A stretch of 35,644 bases of DNA from Streptomyces beihaiensis (GTDB lineage: Bacteria > Actinomycetota > Actinomycetes > Streptomycetales > Streptomycetaceae): contig NZ_JAPHNL010000295.1 of the NCBI RefSeq assembly GCF_026274175.1, positions 1-35,644 of the forward strand, read 5' to 3'. This document shows positions 25,948 to 35,564 of the stretch, piece after piece (positions within the stretch are counted from its first letter, which is position 1; every line of letters starts with the position of its first letter). A model generated the notes under the pieces. It saw only the letters and a list, made by a program, of their open reading frames with translations, searched no databases and was not told the DNA's origin. The position numbers and the translations under genes are program-made.

Positions 25948-27453
25948 TCAGCCCGCAAACCAACGAACCGGCTTCGGTGCCAGGTTCTGGTACACGTGCT
26001 TGGTCTCCCGGTACTCCGCGAGTCCGGCCGGACCGAGTTCGCGCCCGACGCCGCTCTTCCCGAACCCGCCCCACTCGGCCTGCGGCAGATAGGGGTGGAA
26101 GTCGTTGATCCAGACGGTGCCGTGGCGCAGCCGTCCCGCGACGCGCCGCGCACGGCCCGCGTCGTTGGTCCAGACACCGCCGGCCAGGCCGTACTCGGTG
26201 TCGTTGGCGAGGGCGACCGCCTCGTCCTCGGTGCGGAACGTCTCGACGGTGAGGATCGGCCCGAAGGTCTCCTCGCGCACCACCCTCATCTCGCGGTGGC
26301 ACTGGTCGAGGACGGTCGGCTCGTAGAAGTAGCCGGTGGCCGGGCGCACATCGCTCGGCTCGGGCCGCTTGCCGCCGCTGCGCAGCACGGCGCCCTCGGC
26401 GAGGGCGGAGGCCACGTACGCCTCGGTCTTGTCGCGCTGCTGCTCGCTGACCAGCGGGCCGCACTCGACGCCGTCCTCGGTGCCTCGGCCCAGGCGGATC
26501 TTCTCGGCACGGCGGGCGAGTTCGGCGACGAAGCGCTCGCGCACCGACTCCTCGATGATGAGGCGGGCCCCGGCCGAGCAGACCTGGCCGCTGTGGATGA
26601 ACGCGGCGTTCAGCGCCTGGTCGACGGCGGTGTCGAAGCCTTCCTCGGTCTCGCAGGCGTCGGCGAAGACGACGTTGGGGTTCTTGCCGCCGAGTTCGAG
26701 GGCGACCTTCTTGACGCCGACGGCGGCGGCCTGCGCCACCTTGATGCCGCTGACCAGGCCACCGGTGAAGGAGACCAGGTCGACGTCGGGGTGGTCGGCC
26801 AGGCGGGCGCCGACGGTCGCGCCGGGGCCGGTGACGAGGTTGCCGACGCCCGCGGGCAGGCCCGCCTCGACGAGCAGTTCCATCAGCACGACAGTGGTCA
26901 GCGGGGTGATCTCGCTGGGCTTGATGACGAAGGTGTTGCCCGCGGCGAGCGCCGGGGCGATCTTCCAACTAGCCTGGAGCAGCGGGTAGTTCCACGGGGT
27001 GATCATCGTGCAGACGCCGACCGGCTCGTGCACGACGACGCTGTGGATGTCGTCGGAACCGGCGTCGACGACACGGCCCGGACCCTCACCGATCACGAGG
27101 TCGGCGAAGTAACGGAAGGCGTCGGCCACGCAGTCGACGTCGATGCACCCTTCCTCGACGGTCTTACCGGCGTCGCGGCTCTCCAGGAGCCCGATCTTCT
27201 CCCGGTCCCGTACGAGGAGTTCGGCGACGCGGCGCAGAACGGCCGCGCGCTCGGCGACGGGCGTGCGCGGCCAGGGGCCCTCGTCGAAGGCCCGGCGCGC
27301 GGCGACGATCGCCGCGTTCGCGTCCTCGGTGCCGCCCTCGGCCACTTGAGCGAAAGGCTTGGCGTCCGCGGGGTCGAGGATGTCACGGGTGGCGCCCGAT
27401 GCGGCCGCGCGCCACTCCCCGCCGACATGAATGGTCTGCTGTGCTGCTGCCAA
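25948..27453 (-). CDS. betB: Betaine aldehyde dehydrogenase (aldehyde dehydrogenase family)
   Basis: The protein of about 501 residues has the ALDH signatures TPWNYPLLQASWKIAPALAAGNT (catalytic N155), LELGGKNP (E253) and the nucleophile C292 in HSGQVCSAGARL. WINDFHPYLPQAEWGGFGKSGVGRELG near the end is typical of betaine aldehyde dehydrogenases. The start is uncertain. I prefer TTG 27453 because the family begins just there (IHVGGEW) and AAGGCAGG precedes it; ATG 27516 in the same frame is the alternative. The frame stays open far upstream through repeats, which is not coding evidence. It leads the choline/betaine operon. Confidence 0.88.
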   Translation of the reverse strand: MAAAQQTIHVGGEWRAAASGATRDILDPADAKPFAQVAEGGTEDANAAIVAARRAFDEGPWPRTPVAERAAVLRRVAELLVRDREKIGLLESRDAGKTVEEGCIDVDCVADAFRYFADLVIGEGPGRVVDAGSDDIHSVVVHEPVGVCTMITPWNYPLLQASWKIAPALAAGNTFVIKPSEITPLTTVVLMELLVEAGLPAGVGNLVTGPGATVGARLADHPDVDLVSFTGGLVSGIKVAQAAAVGVKKVALELGGKNPNVVFADACETEEGFDTAVDQALNAAFIHSGQVCSAGARLIIEESVRERFVAELARRAEKIRLGRGTEDGVECGPLVSEQQRDKTEAYVASALAEGAVLRSGGKRPEPSDVRPATGYFYEPTVLDQCHREMRVVREETFGPILTVETFRTEDEAVALANDTEYGLAGGVWTNDAGRARRVAGRLRHGTVWINDFHPYLPQAEWGGFGKSGVGRELGPAGLAEYRETKHVYQNLAPKPVRWFAG

Positions 27454-27684
27454 CGTCCTGCCTTGCCTTCCGTTCCGGATGTACCCCCCTGCTGCTACCT
27501 CGGAAATCTCCGACATCGTGCGCATCTTGCGCATCCGTCGGTGACGTCTTCGGCGACGTCGATTGCCCCTGCCCACCCTTGGGGATTGCATGCACAATCC
27601 GTGGCCGAAAGTGCCCTGAGTCACCTTCTCAACGGGCGAAAGTCCCGATACATACCCTAAGGGCGGATTCGTTCGACGAGGCCG

Positions 27685-27700
27685 GAGTGTCAGGACACTC
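27685..27700. promoter_or_regulatory. Perfect palindrome upstream of betB
   Basis: GAGTGTC-AG-GACACTC is a perfect 7-2-7 inverted repeat about 230 bases upstream of the preferred betB start. Its size suits a dimeric regulator of the TetR/MarR kind, possibly controlling choline catabolism. No adjacent regulator gene is present. Confidence 0.45.
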
Positions 27701-28071
27701 ACAGGAGAACGACGGACAGTGACGGCGGAACGCCGGACGGTGGCCACAGGAAGACCGCGAGGAAGACCGCACAGGAGACCGCGGAGAAGGCCGCGAGGAG
27801 GCCGCGAGGAGGCCGCGAGGAGGCCGCGAGGAGGCCGCGAGGAGGCCGCGAGGAGGCCGCGGAGAAGGCCGCAGAGAAAAGCCGCCCGCGGCGGGTGAGA
27901 CACCCACCGCGGACGGCGACACGAGCCAGGACCCGGAGGTCAGAGACCCGAGAACCCTAGAGACCCAAGAACCCGAGAACCCGAGAGACCCGAAAGACCC
28001 GAAAGACCCGAGAACCCTAGAGACCCGAGAGGCCCGAAGACTCGGTCCAGAGACTCGGAGACGGGCAGAGG
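27701..28071. repeat. Non-coding segment built of two minisatellites between betB and mdh
   Basis: At 27789-27854 an 11-base unit GGCCGCGAGGA is repeated six times perfectly, with degenerate units on both sides (about 27757-27880). From about 27942 to 28035 a second family of 8-9-base units based on AGACCCGAG/AACCCGAG/AACCCTAG follows, including a longer duplicated block (AGACCCGAGAACCCTAG near 27944 and 28004). It ends at the mdh stop. No convincing gene lies in this segment; open frames through it are periodic repeats. Confidence 0.85.
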
Positions 28072-29115
<1,044 letters not shown>

Positions 29116-29449
29116 CCGTTCGTCAGGCTATACCGACCCGCCCGATCGGCACCGACGGGTGGGGGCATGTGGCTCACCCCACAGCACCACCCGCCGAACA
29201 CAGCGCCACCCACCGAACAAGGAGGCGGCCGCCCGCCCGGGAGAGGGAGGCAGGACGGCCGCCGTGGGGTACCGGCCCGCCTTCCCCGGACGCGCGCGGT
29301 TATGCGCGCGATCCCACGCCCGATACGCCGCTACGGCGTGCACCCCGTACTCCCCGAGGCGAGCGTCGCGCACGCCCGCGCTCCCCCGTGCGTCCCCGTG
29401 CGAAGCGCCTGCGCACGCGCACGTACCAGGGAGCCAGGATGGCAGCCGC
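29116..29449. terminator. Intergenic region with a hairpin after folD operon
   Basis: No gene is seen here. CGCGCGC (29291-29297) and GCGCGCG (29304-29310) form a perfect 7-base stem with loop GGTTAT, a plausible terminator for the folD-DUF3017 operon. The mdh promoter should lie near 29116-29160. Confidence 0.45.
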
Positions 29450-29881
29450 TCACCTCACCGTGAAGTGCAACGTGTCCTGGAGGAAGGGGATGTGCAGCCA
29501 GGGGTTGGGCTGGGCCATCATCGCGAGGAGCACGATGGCCGCACCGAGCACGCCGTACGTGATCATGTCGGTGAAGCGCGACCGCACGGCGAGCATGCCG
29601 ACCGACGGCAGCACCCAGCGCAGCACGGCGGCGCAGAGCAGCGCCACGCCCACCAGGATCGTCCCGGCCCGGAACAGGTCGAACGCCGTGAGCAGCAGCC
29701 CGAGTCCGACCGTCGAGAGCACCGCGATCAGCGGCCACTGGCGGGCGGGGGCGGGGGCGTCACCGGCTGCCGCGCGCCCGCCGCCCTCGGGCCGGGCGGT
29801 GTCGCGCGTCCACAACGGGAACCTGCGGGTCCCGCGCTTCTTGCCGCCGTCCTCCGCGCCCCCGGTCACCTCAGCGGACAC
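29450..29881 (-). CDS. DUF3017 family small membrane protein
   Basis: The 143-residue protein has a basic N-terminus of about 48 residues, three hydrophobic helices (about 49-67, 71-90 and 104-122) and a short tail. This matches DUF3017 proteins that follow folD in many Streptomyces. The function is unknown. GTG 29881 lies inside the end of folD (11-base overlap), so translation is coupled to FolD. Confidence 0.85.
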   Translation of the reverse strand: MSAEVTGGAEDGGKKRGTRRFPLWTRDTARPEGGGRAAAGDAPAPARQWPLIAVLSTVGLGLLLTAFDLFRAGTILVGVALLCAAVLRWVLPSVGMLAVRSRFTDMITYGVLGAAIVLLAMMAQPNPWLHIPFLQDTLHFTVR

Positions 29882-30731
29882 CGGCGTTCCGTTCGGCGGC
29901 CTCCACCACGTTGACCAGGAGCTGGGCGCGGGTCATCGGGCCCACGCCGCCAGGGTTCGGGGAGATCCAGCCCGCGACCTCGGCGACGCCGGGGTGAACG
30001 TCGCCGACGATCTTGCCGTTCTCGTCGCGCGAGACGCCGACGTCGAGCACGGCGGCGCCCGGCTTCACGTCCTCCGGCTTGATCAGGTGCGGCACGCCCG
30101 CGGCGGCCACGACGATGTCGGCGCGGCGCAGGTGGGCGGCGAGGTCGCGGGTGCCGGTGTGGCACTGGGTCACGGTCGCGTTCTCGGAGCGGCGGGTGAG
30201 CAGCAGCGGCATCGGGCGACCAATGGTGACACCGCGGCCGACGACCACGACCTCCGCACCGTTGATCTCCACGCCGTGCTCGCGCAGCAGCGTGATGATG
30301 CCGAACGGGGTGCAGGGCAGCGGCGCCGGCTCGTTCAGCACCAGGCGGCCCAGGTTCATGGGGTGCAGGCCGTCCGCGTCCTTGGCGGGGTCCATCAGCT
30401 CCAGGACCCGGTTCTCGTCGATGCCCTTGGGCAGCGGCAGCTGGACGATGTAACCGGTGCAGGCCGGGTCGTCGTTGAGCTCGCGGACGACGGCCTCGAT
30501 CTCCTCCTGCGTGGCGGTGGCGGGCAGTTCACGCTGGATGGACGCGATGCCCACCTGCGCGCAGTCGCGGTGCTTTCCCGCCACGTACTTCTGACTGCCG
30601 GGGTCCTCCCCGACGAGGATGGTGCCGAGTCCGGGCGTGGTTCCCTTCTCCTTCAGCGCCGCCACGCGGGCGGTCAGGTCGGACTTGATCGCTGCTGCGG
30701 TGGCCTTGCCATCGAGAATCTGGGCGCTCAT
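29871..30731 (-). CDS. folD: Bifunctional methylenetetrahydrofolate dehydrogenase/cyclohydrolase
   Basis: The 286-residue enzyme interconverts 5,10-methylene- and 10-formyl-tetrahydrofolate. Active-site Y49 and K53 lie in [48 protein letters not shown] and [15 protein letters not shown] are the FolD signatures. The last has the usual GPMT. ATG 30731 has AAGATGG upstream. It provides 10-formyl-THF for PurN and PurH, encoded 3 kb away, and its substrate comes from GlyA. It forms an operon with the DUF3017 gene. Confidence 0.95.
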   Translation of the reverse strand: MSAQILDGKATAAAIKSDLTARVAALKEKGTTPGLGTILVGEDPGSQKYVAGKHRDCAQVGIASIQRELPATATQEEIEAVVRELNDDPACTGYIVQLPLPKGIDENRVLELMDPAKDADGLHPMNLGRLVLNEPAPLPCTPFGIITLLREHGVEINGAEVVVVGRGVTIGRPMPLLLTRRSENATVTQCHTGTRDLAAHLRRADIVVAAAGVPHLIKPEDVKPGAAVLDVGVSRDENGKIVGDVHPGVAEVAGWISPNPGGVGPMTRAQLLVNVVEAAERNAGVR

Positions 30732-30967
30732 GGGGCCATCTTCCCGGATCGCCCGCCCCCACTTCCACTTCGGGTGTCACGGAACGGTCCCGCAAGGTCG
30801 CGCTTGCGCAACGCATTCCGGCGGCGACTGGACAAATAAATGGCCTGTAAAGAACGATGTCCGGCATAGTGCCGCGGGCAGTGTCGGGGGGCGAACCGCA
30901 TCCATACTTCAGTCTCCTCTTCGCAGCCGCGTCGTCCCTGCACTCTGCGACGGAGGAAAGACCGCTC
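30732..30967. promoter_or_regulatory. Divergent promoter region of folD and RDD gene
   Basis: A local AT-rich patch (about 30830-30856) marks the promoter area. TGGCCT and CATAGT (near 30841 and 30865, spacer about 18) could be a weak plus-strand promoter. No riboswitch like that of glyA was found in the folD leader. Confidence 0.35.
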
Positions 30968-31588
30968 ATGAGCTTCGGCGATCCGAACAACAACCCGTAC
31001 GGGGCGCCGCCCCAGCAGCCCGGTTACCCGCAGGCCCCCCAGGGCCAGCAGCCCGGCCAGCCCGGCTACGGTTACCCGCAGACCGGCCAGGGCGTGCCGC
31101 CCCAGCAGGGCTACAGCTCCCCGCAGCAGCCCGGCTACTCGCAGCCTGGGTACCCGGGTTACCCGCAGCAGGGCGGCTACGGGATGCAGCCGCCGAGGTA
31201 CGCGAACTGGGGGCAGCGCGTCCTCAGCAAGCTGATCGACATCATCCTGTACATGGTCGCCTACGGCCCCCTGGTCATCATCGGCGCGAAGGCGGGGGTT
31301 CCGCTCCTGGCCATCGTCGGCTTCCTCGCAGCCCTCGCCCTCGGCATCTACCAGCTGATCCAGGAGGGCAGGACCGGCCAGACCATCGGCAAGAAGGCCG
31401 TCGGCATTCGCACGCTCAAGGACGAGACCGGCCAGACCATCGGTGGCGGTATGGCGTTCGTGCGCCAGCTGGCCCACTTCCTGGACGGCCTGCCCCTCTA
31501 CCTCGGCTACCTGTGGCCGATCTGGGACTCCAAGCGGCAGACGTTCGCCGACAAGGTGTGCGGCACGGTCGTAATCCGCAACAAGTGA
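30968..31588 (+). CDS. RDD family membrane protein with Pro/Gln/Gly/Tyr-rich N-terminus
   Basis: The 206-residue protein starts with about 75 low-complexity residues (repeated QQPGYP and similar) and continues as an RDD domain: RVLSKLIDIILYM, two or three helices, GQTIGKKAVGIR and a final DKVCGTVVIR. RDD proteins are small membrane proteins, some acting as transport partners or exporters; the role here is unknown. ATG 30968 follows GGAGGAAAG. The 12-base-pair terminator after the stop shows the gene is monocistronic. Confidence 0.88.
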   Translation: MSFGDPNNNPYGAPPQQPGYPQAPQGQQPGQPGYGYPQTGQGVPPQQGYSSPQQPGYSQPGYPGYPQQGGYGMQPPRYANWGQRVLSKLIDIILYMVAYGPLVIIGAKAGVPLLAIVGFLAALALGIYQLIQEGRTGQTIGKKAVGIRTLKDETGQTIGGGMAFVRQLAHFLDGLPLYLGYLWPIWDSKRQTFADKVCGTVVIRNK

Positions 31589-31612
31589 GCTGAGCGCGCC
31601 GCACCACGTGCA

Positions 31613-31657
31613 AAGGCCGGGGCCCCGTACGTCCGCGACGTACGGGGCCTTGGCCTT
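31613..31657 (+). terminator. Strong terminator after RDD gene
   Basis: GGCCCCGTACGT (31621-31632) pairs perfectly with ACGTACGGGGCC (31638-31649) around a 5-base loop. Outer AAGGCC and GGCCTT (31613-31618, 31652-31657) can extend the stem. It lies 24 bases after the RDD gene stop. Confidence 0.85.
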
Positions 31658-31691
31658 GGTGGTACCTACCCCGGCGTCCGCCGCCGACTCC

Positions 31692-31751
31692 GACCCGGCC
31701 GATACGGGACCGGCCGATACGGGACCGGCCCATGCGGGACCGGCCGATGCG
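31692..31751. repeat. Four 15-base tandem repeats
   Basis: Four consecutive units of the form GGACCGGCCGATACG with few changes (31692-31706, 31707-31721, 31722-31736, 31737-31751) lie between the convergent RDD gene and the 88-residue gene. Each unit contains the near-palindrome ACCGGCC. Confidence 0.9.
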
Positions 31752-31776
31752 AGGCACACGCCCGTAGGCCGGTGGG

Positions 31777-32043
31777 TCACTCGGGCGCGTCCCCGGCCTC
31801 CCCGTCGGCCTCCCAGTGGAACGCGTCGAGCCCGCTCACCTCTTCGGCCTCCTGCCGCCCACCGCGCACCAGGCGCGCCGCGACGGACACCGCGCCGAGC
31901 GTCAGCCCGCACAGGCAGACGACGCCGACGAAGGCCAGCGCGAGCCCCTCGATCGCGAGGCTGCTGATCCGCAGCACGACGTCGACCGGGCCCCCGCACC
32001 CACATGCCTGCACGCTCGTGTCCCCGTAGGCATACAAGGACAT
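31777..32043 (-). CDS. Small membrane protein of unknown function (88 residues)
   Basis: The predicted protein has an N-terminal Cys-Gly motif (QACGCGG), two closely spaced hydrophobic segments (about 25-43 and 46-60, with CLCG between them) and an acidic tail. I do not recognise a family. The start ATG 32043 is supported by GGAGGGGGG a few bases upstream, but that sequence is the 3' arm of a perfect 16-base-pair hairpin located between purH and this gene. The gene follows purH on the same strand. It could be expressed by readthrough or when the hairpin opens. Confidence 0.65.
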   Translation of the reverse strand: MSLYAYGDTSVQACGCGGPVDVVLRISSLAIEGLALAFVGVVCLCGLTLGAVSVAARLVRGGRQEAEEVSGLDAFHWEADGEAGDAPE

Positions 32044-32049
32044 GCCGAA

Positions 32050-32086
32050 CCCCCCTCCGCCACAAGGCCATTGTGGCGGAGGGGGG
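32050..32086 (-). terminator. Perfect 16-bp hairpin: purH terminator that also holds the next RBS
   Basis: The arms 32050-32065 and 32071-32086 pair completely around a 5-base loop. On the minus strand the structure follows purH by about 70 bases, and its 3' arm reads GGCGGAGGGGGG, ending 6 bases before the ATG at 32043. It can therefore act both as a purH terminator and as a lock on translation of the 88-residue protein. Confidence 0.8.
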
Positions 32087-32150
32087 AACGGTGAGGAACG
32101 GGGAACGAGGACGGGGAACGGGGAACGGGTAGCGGGTAGCGGGGAACCAG
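32081..32150. repeat. GGGGAACG-type short repeats after purH
   Basis: Between the hairpin and the purH stop the plus strand is an irregular array of GGGGAACG, GGGAACG and GGGTAGCG units. It is non-coding and resembles the other low-complexity gene ends in this window. Confidence 0.7.
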
Positions 32151-32157
32151 GAACAGC

Positions 32158-33756
32158 TCAGTGGAAGAAGTGCCGCGTCCCCGTGAAGTACATCGTCACG
32201 CCCGCCTTCTTCGCGGCCTCGACGACCAGCTCGTCACGGATCGAACCGCCGGGCTGCACAATCGCCTTGACGCCCGCGTCGATGAGGATCTGCGGCCCGT
32301 CCGGGAACGGGAAGAACGCGTCGGACGCCGCGAACGAGCCGCGCGCCCGCTCCTCGCCCGCCCGCTCCACGGCGAGCTTGCAGGAGTCGACGCGGTTGAC
32401 CTGCCCCATGCCGACGCCGACGGAGGCCCCGTCCTTGGCGAGCAGGATCGCGTTGGACTTCACCGCGCGGCACGCCTTCCACGCGAAGGCCAGCTCGTCC
32501 AGCTCGCCCTGCGACAGGGCCTCACCCGTGGCGAGGGTCCAGGTGGCCGGGTTGTCGCCGTCGGCCTGGAGCCGGTCGGTGGTCTGGAGCAGCACGCCGC
32601 CGTCGATCTGCCGGGCCTCCACGCGGTTGCACGGCGCCTTGTGGGCGCGCAGCACCCGCAGGTTCTTCTTCTTGGTGAGGGCCTCGAGCGCGCCGTCCTC
32701 GTACTCGGGCGCGACGATGACCTCGGTGAAGATCTCGGCGACCTGCTCGGCCATCTCCTTGGTCACCGGCCGGTTGACCGCGATGACGCCGCCGTACGCG
32801 GAGACCGGGTCGCAGGCGTGCGCCTTGCGGTGGGCCTCGGCGACGGTGGAGGCGACGGCGATGCCGCACGGGTTGGCGTGCTTGATGATGGCCACGCACG
32901 GGTCGTCGTGGTCGTACGCGGCACGGCGGGCGGCGTCCGTGTCCGTGTAGTTGTTGTACGACATCTCCTTGCCGTGCAGCTGCTCGGCGTCGGCGAGGCC
33001 GCCCGTGCCGTCGACGTAGAGACCTGCGCCCTGGTGCGGGTTCTCGCCGTAGCGCAGCACGTTCTTGCGCTCGTACGTCGCGCCGAGGAAGTCCGGGAAG
33101 CCGGTGGTGTCGGCGGCGGCGTAGTCACCCGCGAACCAGGAGGCCACGGCCACGTCGTACGCGGCGGTGTGCTGGAACGCCTCGGCGGCCAGCCGCTTGC
33201 GGGTGGCCAGGTCGAAGCCGCCGTCCTTCGCGGCGACGAGCACGTCGGCGTACCGGGCCGGGCTGGTGACCACGGCCACGGACGGGTGGTTCTTGGCGGC
33301 GGCGCGCACCATGGACGGGCCGCCGATGTCGATCTGCTCCACGCACTCGTCGGGGCTCGCGCCGGAGGCGACGGTCTCCTTGAACGGGTACAGGTTCACG
33401 ACGACCAGGTCGAACGGCCGCACGCCCAGCTCGTCGAGCTGCTTGCGGTGGTCCGCGAGGCGCAGGTCGGCGAGGATGCCCGCGTGCACCTTGGGGTGCA
33501 GGGTCTTCACGCGGCCGTCGAGGCACTCCGGGAACCCGGTGAGCTCCTCGACCTTGGTGACCGGCACCCCGGCGGCGGCGATCCTCGCGGCGGTCGACCC
33601 GGTGGAGACCAGCTCGACGCCCGCCTCGTGGAGCCCGCGCGCGAGCTCTTCCAGACCGGTCTTGTCGTAGACGCTGACGAGCGCCCGGCGGATGGCCCGC
33701 TTGTCGCTCTCGGCGGGCTTGTCGCTCTCCGCGGTCACGGGGGTCACGGGGGTCAC
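32158..33756 (-). CDS. purH: Bifunctional AICAR formyltransferase/IMP cyclohydrolase
   Basis: The 532-residue enzyme completes purine synthesis. The N-terminal MGS-like cyclohydrolase domain includes [44 protein letters not shown] and NLYPF. The C-terminal transformylase has [22 protein letters not shown] and the catalytic KHANPCGIA. It uses 10-formyl-THF and AICAR; blockage here produces the ZTP sensed by the glyA riboswitch. The GTG start overlaps the purN stop (GTGA). A 9-base tandem repeat gives three in-frame GTG codons (33756, 33747, 33738) and the TPVTPVTA N-terminus. Confidence 0.95.
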   Translation of the reverse strand: MTPVTPVTAESDKPAESDKRAIRRALVSVYDKTGLEELARGLHEAGVELVSTGSTAARIAAAGVPVTKVEELTGFPECLDGRVKTLHPKVHAGILADLRLADHRKQLDELGVRPFDLVVVNLYPFKETVASGASPDECVEQIDIGGPSMVRAAAKNHPSVAVVTSPARYADVLVAAKDGGFDLATRKRLAAEAFQHTAAYDVAVASWFAGDYAAADTTGFPDFLGATYERKNVLRYGENPHQGAGLYVDGTGGLADAEQLHGKEMSYNNYTDTDAARRAAYDHDDPCVAIIKHANPCGIAVASTVAEAHRKAHACDPVSAYGGVIAVNRPVTKEMAEQVAEIFTEVIVAPEYEDGALEALTKKKNLRVLRAHKAPCNRVEARQIDGGVLLQTTDRLQADGDNPATWTLATGEALSQGELDELAFAWKACRAVKSNAILLAKDGASVGVGMGQVNRVDSCKLAVERAGEERARGSFAASDAFFPFPDGPQILIDAGVKAIVQPGGSIRDELVVEAAKKAGVTMYFTGTRHFFH

Positions 33757-34373
33757 GGGATAACTACCTTTCGTCCCTCAATGCTGAAGCCGTTACGGGC
33801 GAGCCGCCCCACGACATCGACGAGCAGCGTGCGCTCGACTTCCTTGATGCGCTCGTGCAGAGCGCTCTCGTCGTCCTCGTCCCGCACCTCGACCACGCCC
33901 TGGGCGATGATCGGGCCGGTGTCGACGCCGTCGTCGACGAAGTGGACGGTGCACCCGGTGACCTTGGCGCCGTACGCGAGCGCGTCCCGCACACCGTGCG
34001 CACCGGGAAAACTGGGCAGCAGGGCGGGGTGGGTGTTCACGACCCGCCCGCCGAACCGTGCGAGGAACCCCTTCCCCACGATCTTCATGAACCCCGCCGA
34101 GACCACGAGGTCCGGCTCGTACGCGGCCGTCGCCTCGGTCAGCGCCCGGTCCCACTCCTCGCGGGAGGCGTGGTCCTTGACCCGGCACACGAAGGTCGGC
34201 AGACCGGCCCGGCGCGCACGCTCAAGCCCTACGATGCCGTCGCGGTCGGCGCCGACCGCGACGATCCGCGCGCCGTACGCCTGGGCGCCCTGCGCCGCGA
34301 TGGCGTCGAGCAGGGCCTGGAGATTCGTACCTGATCCGGAGACCAGCACGACGAGGCGCTTGGCCTTGGCCAC
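33753..34373 (-). CDS. purN: Phosphoribosylglycinamide formyltransferase
   Basis: The 206-residue enzyme transfers the formyl group of 10-formyl-THF to GAR in purine synthesis. [15 protein letters not shown] binds phosphate; the catalytic triad is N113, H115 ([15 protein letters not shown]) and D151 (GVDTGPII). GTG 34373 follows AGAAAGG. It is the first gene of a purN-purH operon with overlapping stop and start. Confidence 0.95.
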   Translation of the reverse strand: MAKAKRLVVLVSGSGTNLQALLDAIAAQGAQAYGARIVAVGADRDGIVGLERARRAGLPTFVCRVKDHASREEWDRALTEATAAYEPDLVVSAGFMKIVGKGFLARFGGRVVNTHPALLPSFPGAHGVRDALAYGAKVTGCTVHFVDDGVDTGPIIAQGVVEVRDEDDESALHERIKEVERTLLVDVVGRLARNGFSIEGRKVVIP

Positions 34374-34772
34374 GTGTGGGGCCCTTTCTGCTTACCGGTT
34401 CCGCTGGCTGTGCCGACCGGGGGCGCGGCGGACCGGACGGTGCCGCGCGTAACGATCTTTGTACGGTCGTACGAAGACTTCGCCTGTCCCGATACGGGGA
34501 ACCCTACGAAGCGGACGACCGCGAGCAACGATACCGGCACACCGGGCGGCCCCCACGGGACGGGGGCCGGACCGGGAGGTAGCGTCGGCGGATGAACGTC
34601 CGACGTTGAACACCGACATGCGCGATGAACCCGCACCGATGACGCCGATCGGCTCGCACCGACGAACAGGCGGCACGGGGCGGAACGCCGGGCGGTCACC
34701 GGACGTTCAAGGAGAGAACGTGGCCGCGCGCCCGCGGCCCCGCCCACCTATCCAGGGGAAGACGCACACCTG
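34374..34772. promoter_or_regulatory. Divergent intergenic region between purN and a membrane protein gene
   Basis: No gene is convincing in these 399 bases; short frames lack RBS and domain signals. An 18-base imperfect palindrome TTTGTACGGTCGTACGAA (34458-34475) lies about 85 bases before purN, in the likely promoter, and is a candidate operator. The rest shows nothing I can identify. Confidence 0.45.
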
Positions 34773-35564
34773 ATGCCGGACCGAAGCCTTCGCCTCACGA
34801 TGCCCGTCGGCGCCGTTCTGCCGCGCGAAGGCCGACCCACGCCGCCCTCGCCGCCCAAGGAGTCCGACGAGCCGAGCAACGGCGGCACCTCCGAGGCCCC
34901 GGACAACCCCTTCGCCCCGCCGCCCGAGGGGGCGCCCGACCGCCCGTGGCAGCCGCGCCCTCCGCGGGACGGGGCAGGTGACGGAACCGGCGACGAGGGC
35001 GGCAACCGCTCCCCCTGGGGCAGCCAGTGGAGCGACCGGCAGCCGGGCCGCGCCCAGGGCGGTGGCTTCGGCGAACGCCCCGGCGGCGGCCCCGGTCAGG
35101 GCGGCCCCGACGGTTCGGGCCGGGGGCCGTCCGGCCCCGGCGGAATGCGCTGGGACCCGACCGACCCGGCGCAGCGCCGTGCCCGGTTCGCCCTGCTGTC
35201 CGGCATGTGGGGCTTCTTCTTCGGCCTCTTCGGCTGGCCGTACGTGGCGCTGCTCCTGGGCGCGCTGGCCCTCTACTGGGGCGTCAGCGCGCTGCGCGCG
35301 AAGCCGGCCGGCCCGAACCCCGACGCCCCCGCCCCGGCCTCGGCCCCCGGCACGCCCCCCTCGCGCCCGCAGGCCACCGCGGCGATCAGCGGCCTGGTCA
35401 CGGGGTCGCTCGCCCTGCTGATGGTGGCCTCGGTCTTCACGGCGAAGCTCGTCTACAGCGACTACTACGAGTGCCGTGCCGACGCCCTGACCAACGCGGC
35501 CAAGCACTCCTGCGACGACCTCCTCCCGAAGAACCTCCGCCCGCTGCTGGGCACGTCCGACTGA
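34773..35564 (+). CDS. Membrane protein with long Pro/Gly-rich cytoplasmic N-terminus
   Basis: The 263-residue protein has a disordered, Pro/Gly/Arg-rich first 130 residues, a hydrophobic hairpin (about 138-173), an Ala/Pro linker, a third helix (about 203-227) and a short extracytoplasmic tail with two cysteines (C234, C247) that could form a disulfide. This layout resembles DUF4190-like actinobacterial membrane proteins; the function is unknown. ATG 34773 has GGGGAAG rather far upstream (about 12 bases); ATG 34800 in the same frame is an alternative. Confidence 0.75.
   Translation: MPDRSLRLTMPVGAVLPREGRPTPPSPPKESDEPSNGGTSEAPDNPFAPPPEGAPDRPWQPRPPRDGAGDGTGDEGGNRSPWGSQWSDRQPGRAQGGGFGERPGGGPGQGGPDGSGRGPSGPGGMRWDPTDPAQRRARFALLSGMWGFFFGLFGWPYVALLLGALALYWGVSALRAKPAGPNPDAPAPASAPGTPPSRPQATAAISGLVTGSLALLMVASVFTAKLVYSDYYECRADALTNAAKHSCDDLLPKNLRPLLGTSD

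Noticed and set aside
27757-27880. Regular repeats resembling a CRISPR array
   Set aside because: The 11-base units are head to tail with no unique spacers and no cas genes nearby.
27454-27903. Long N-terminal extension of the betaine aldehyde dehydrogenase frame (GLLAASSRPPRG repeats)
   Set aside because: The extra residues are just translations of the minisatellite, and no family member has them. The start with RBS and family alignment lies at 27453 or 27516.
32161-34452. A 763-codon open frame on the plus strand
   Set aside because: It is the antisense of purH and purN, which have complete catalytic motifs.
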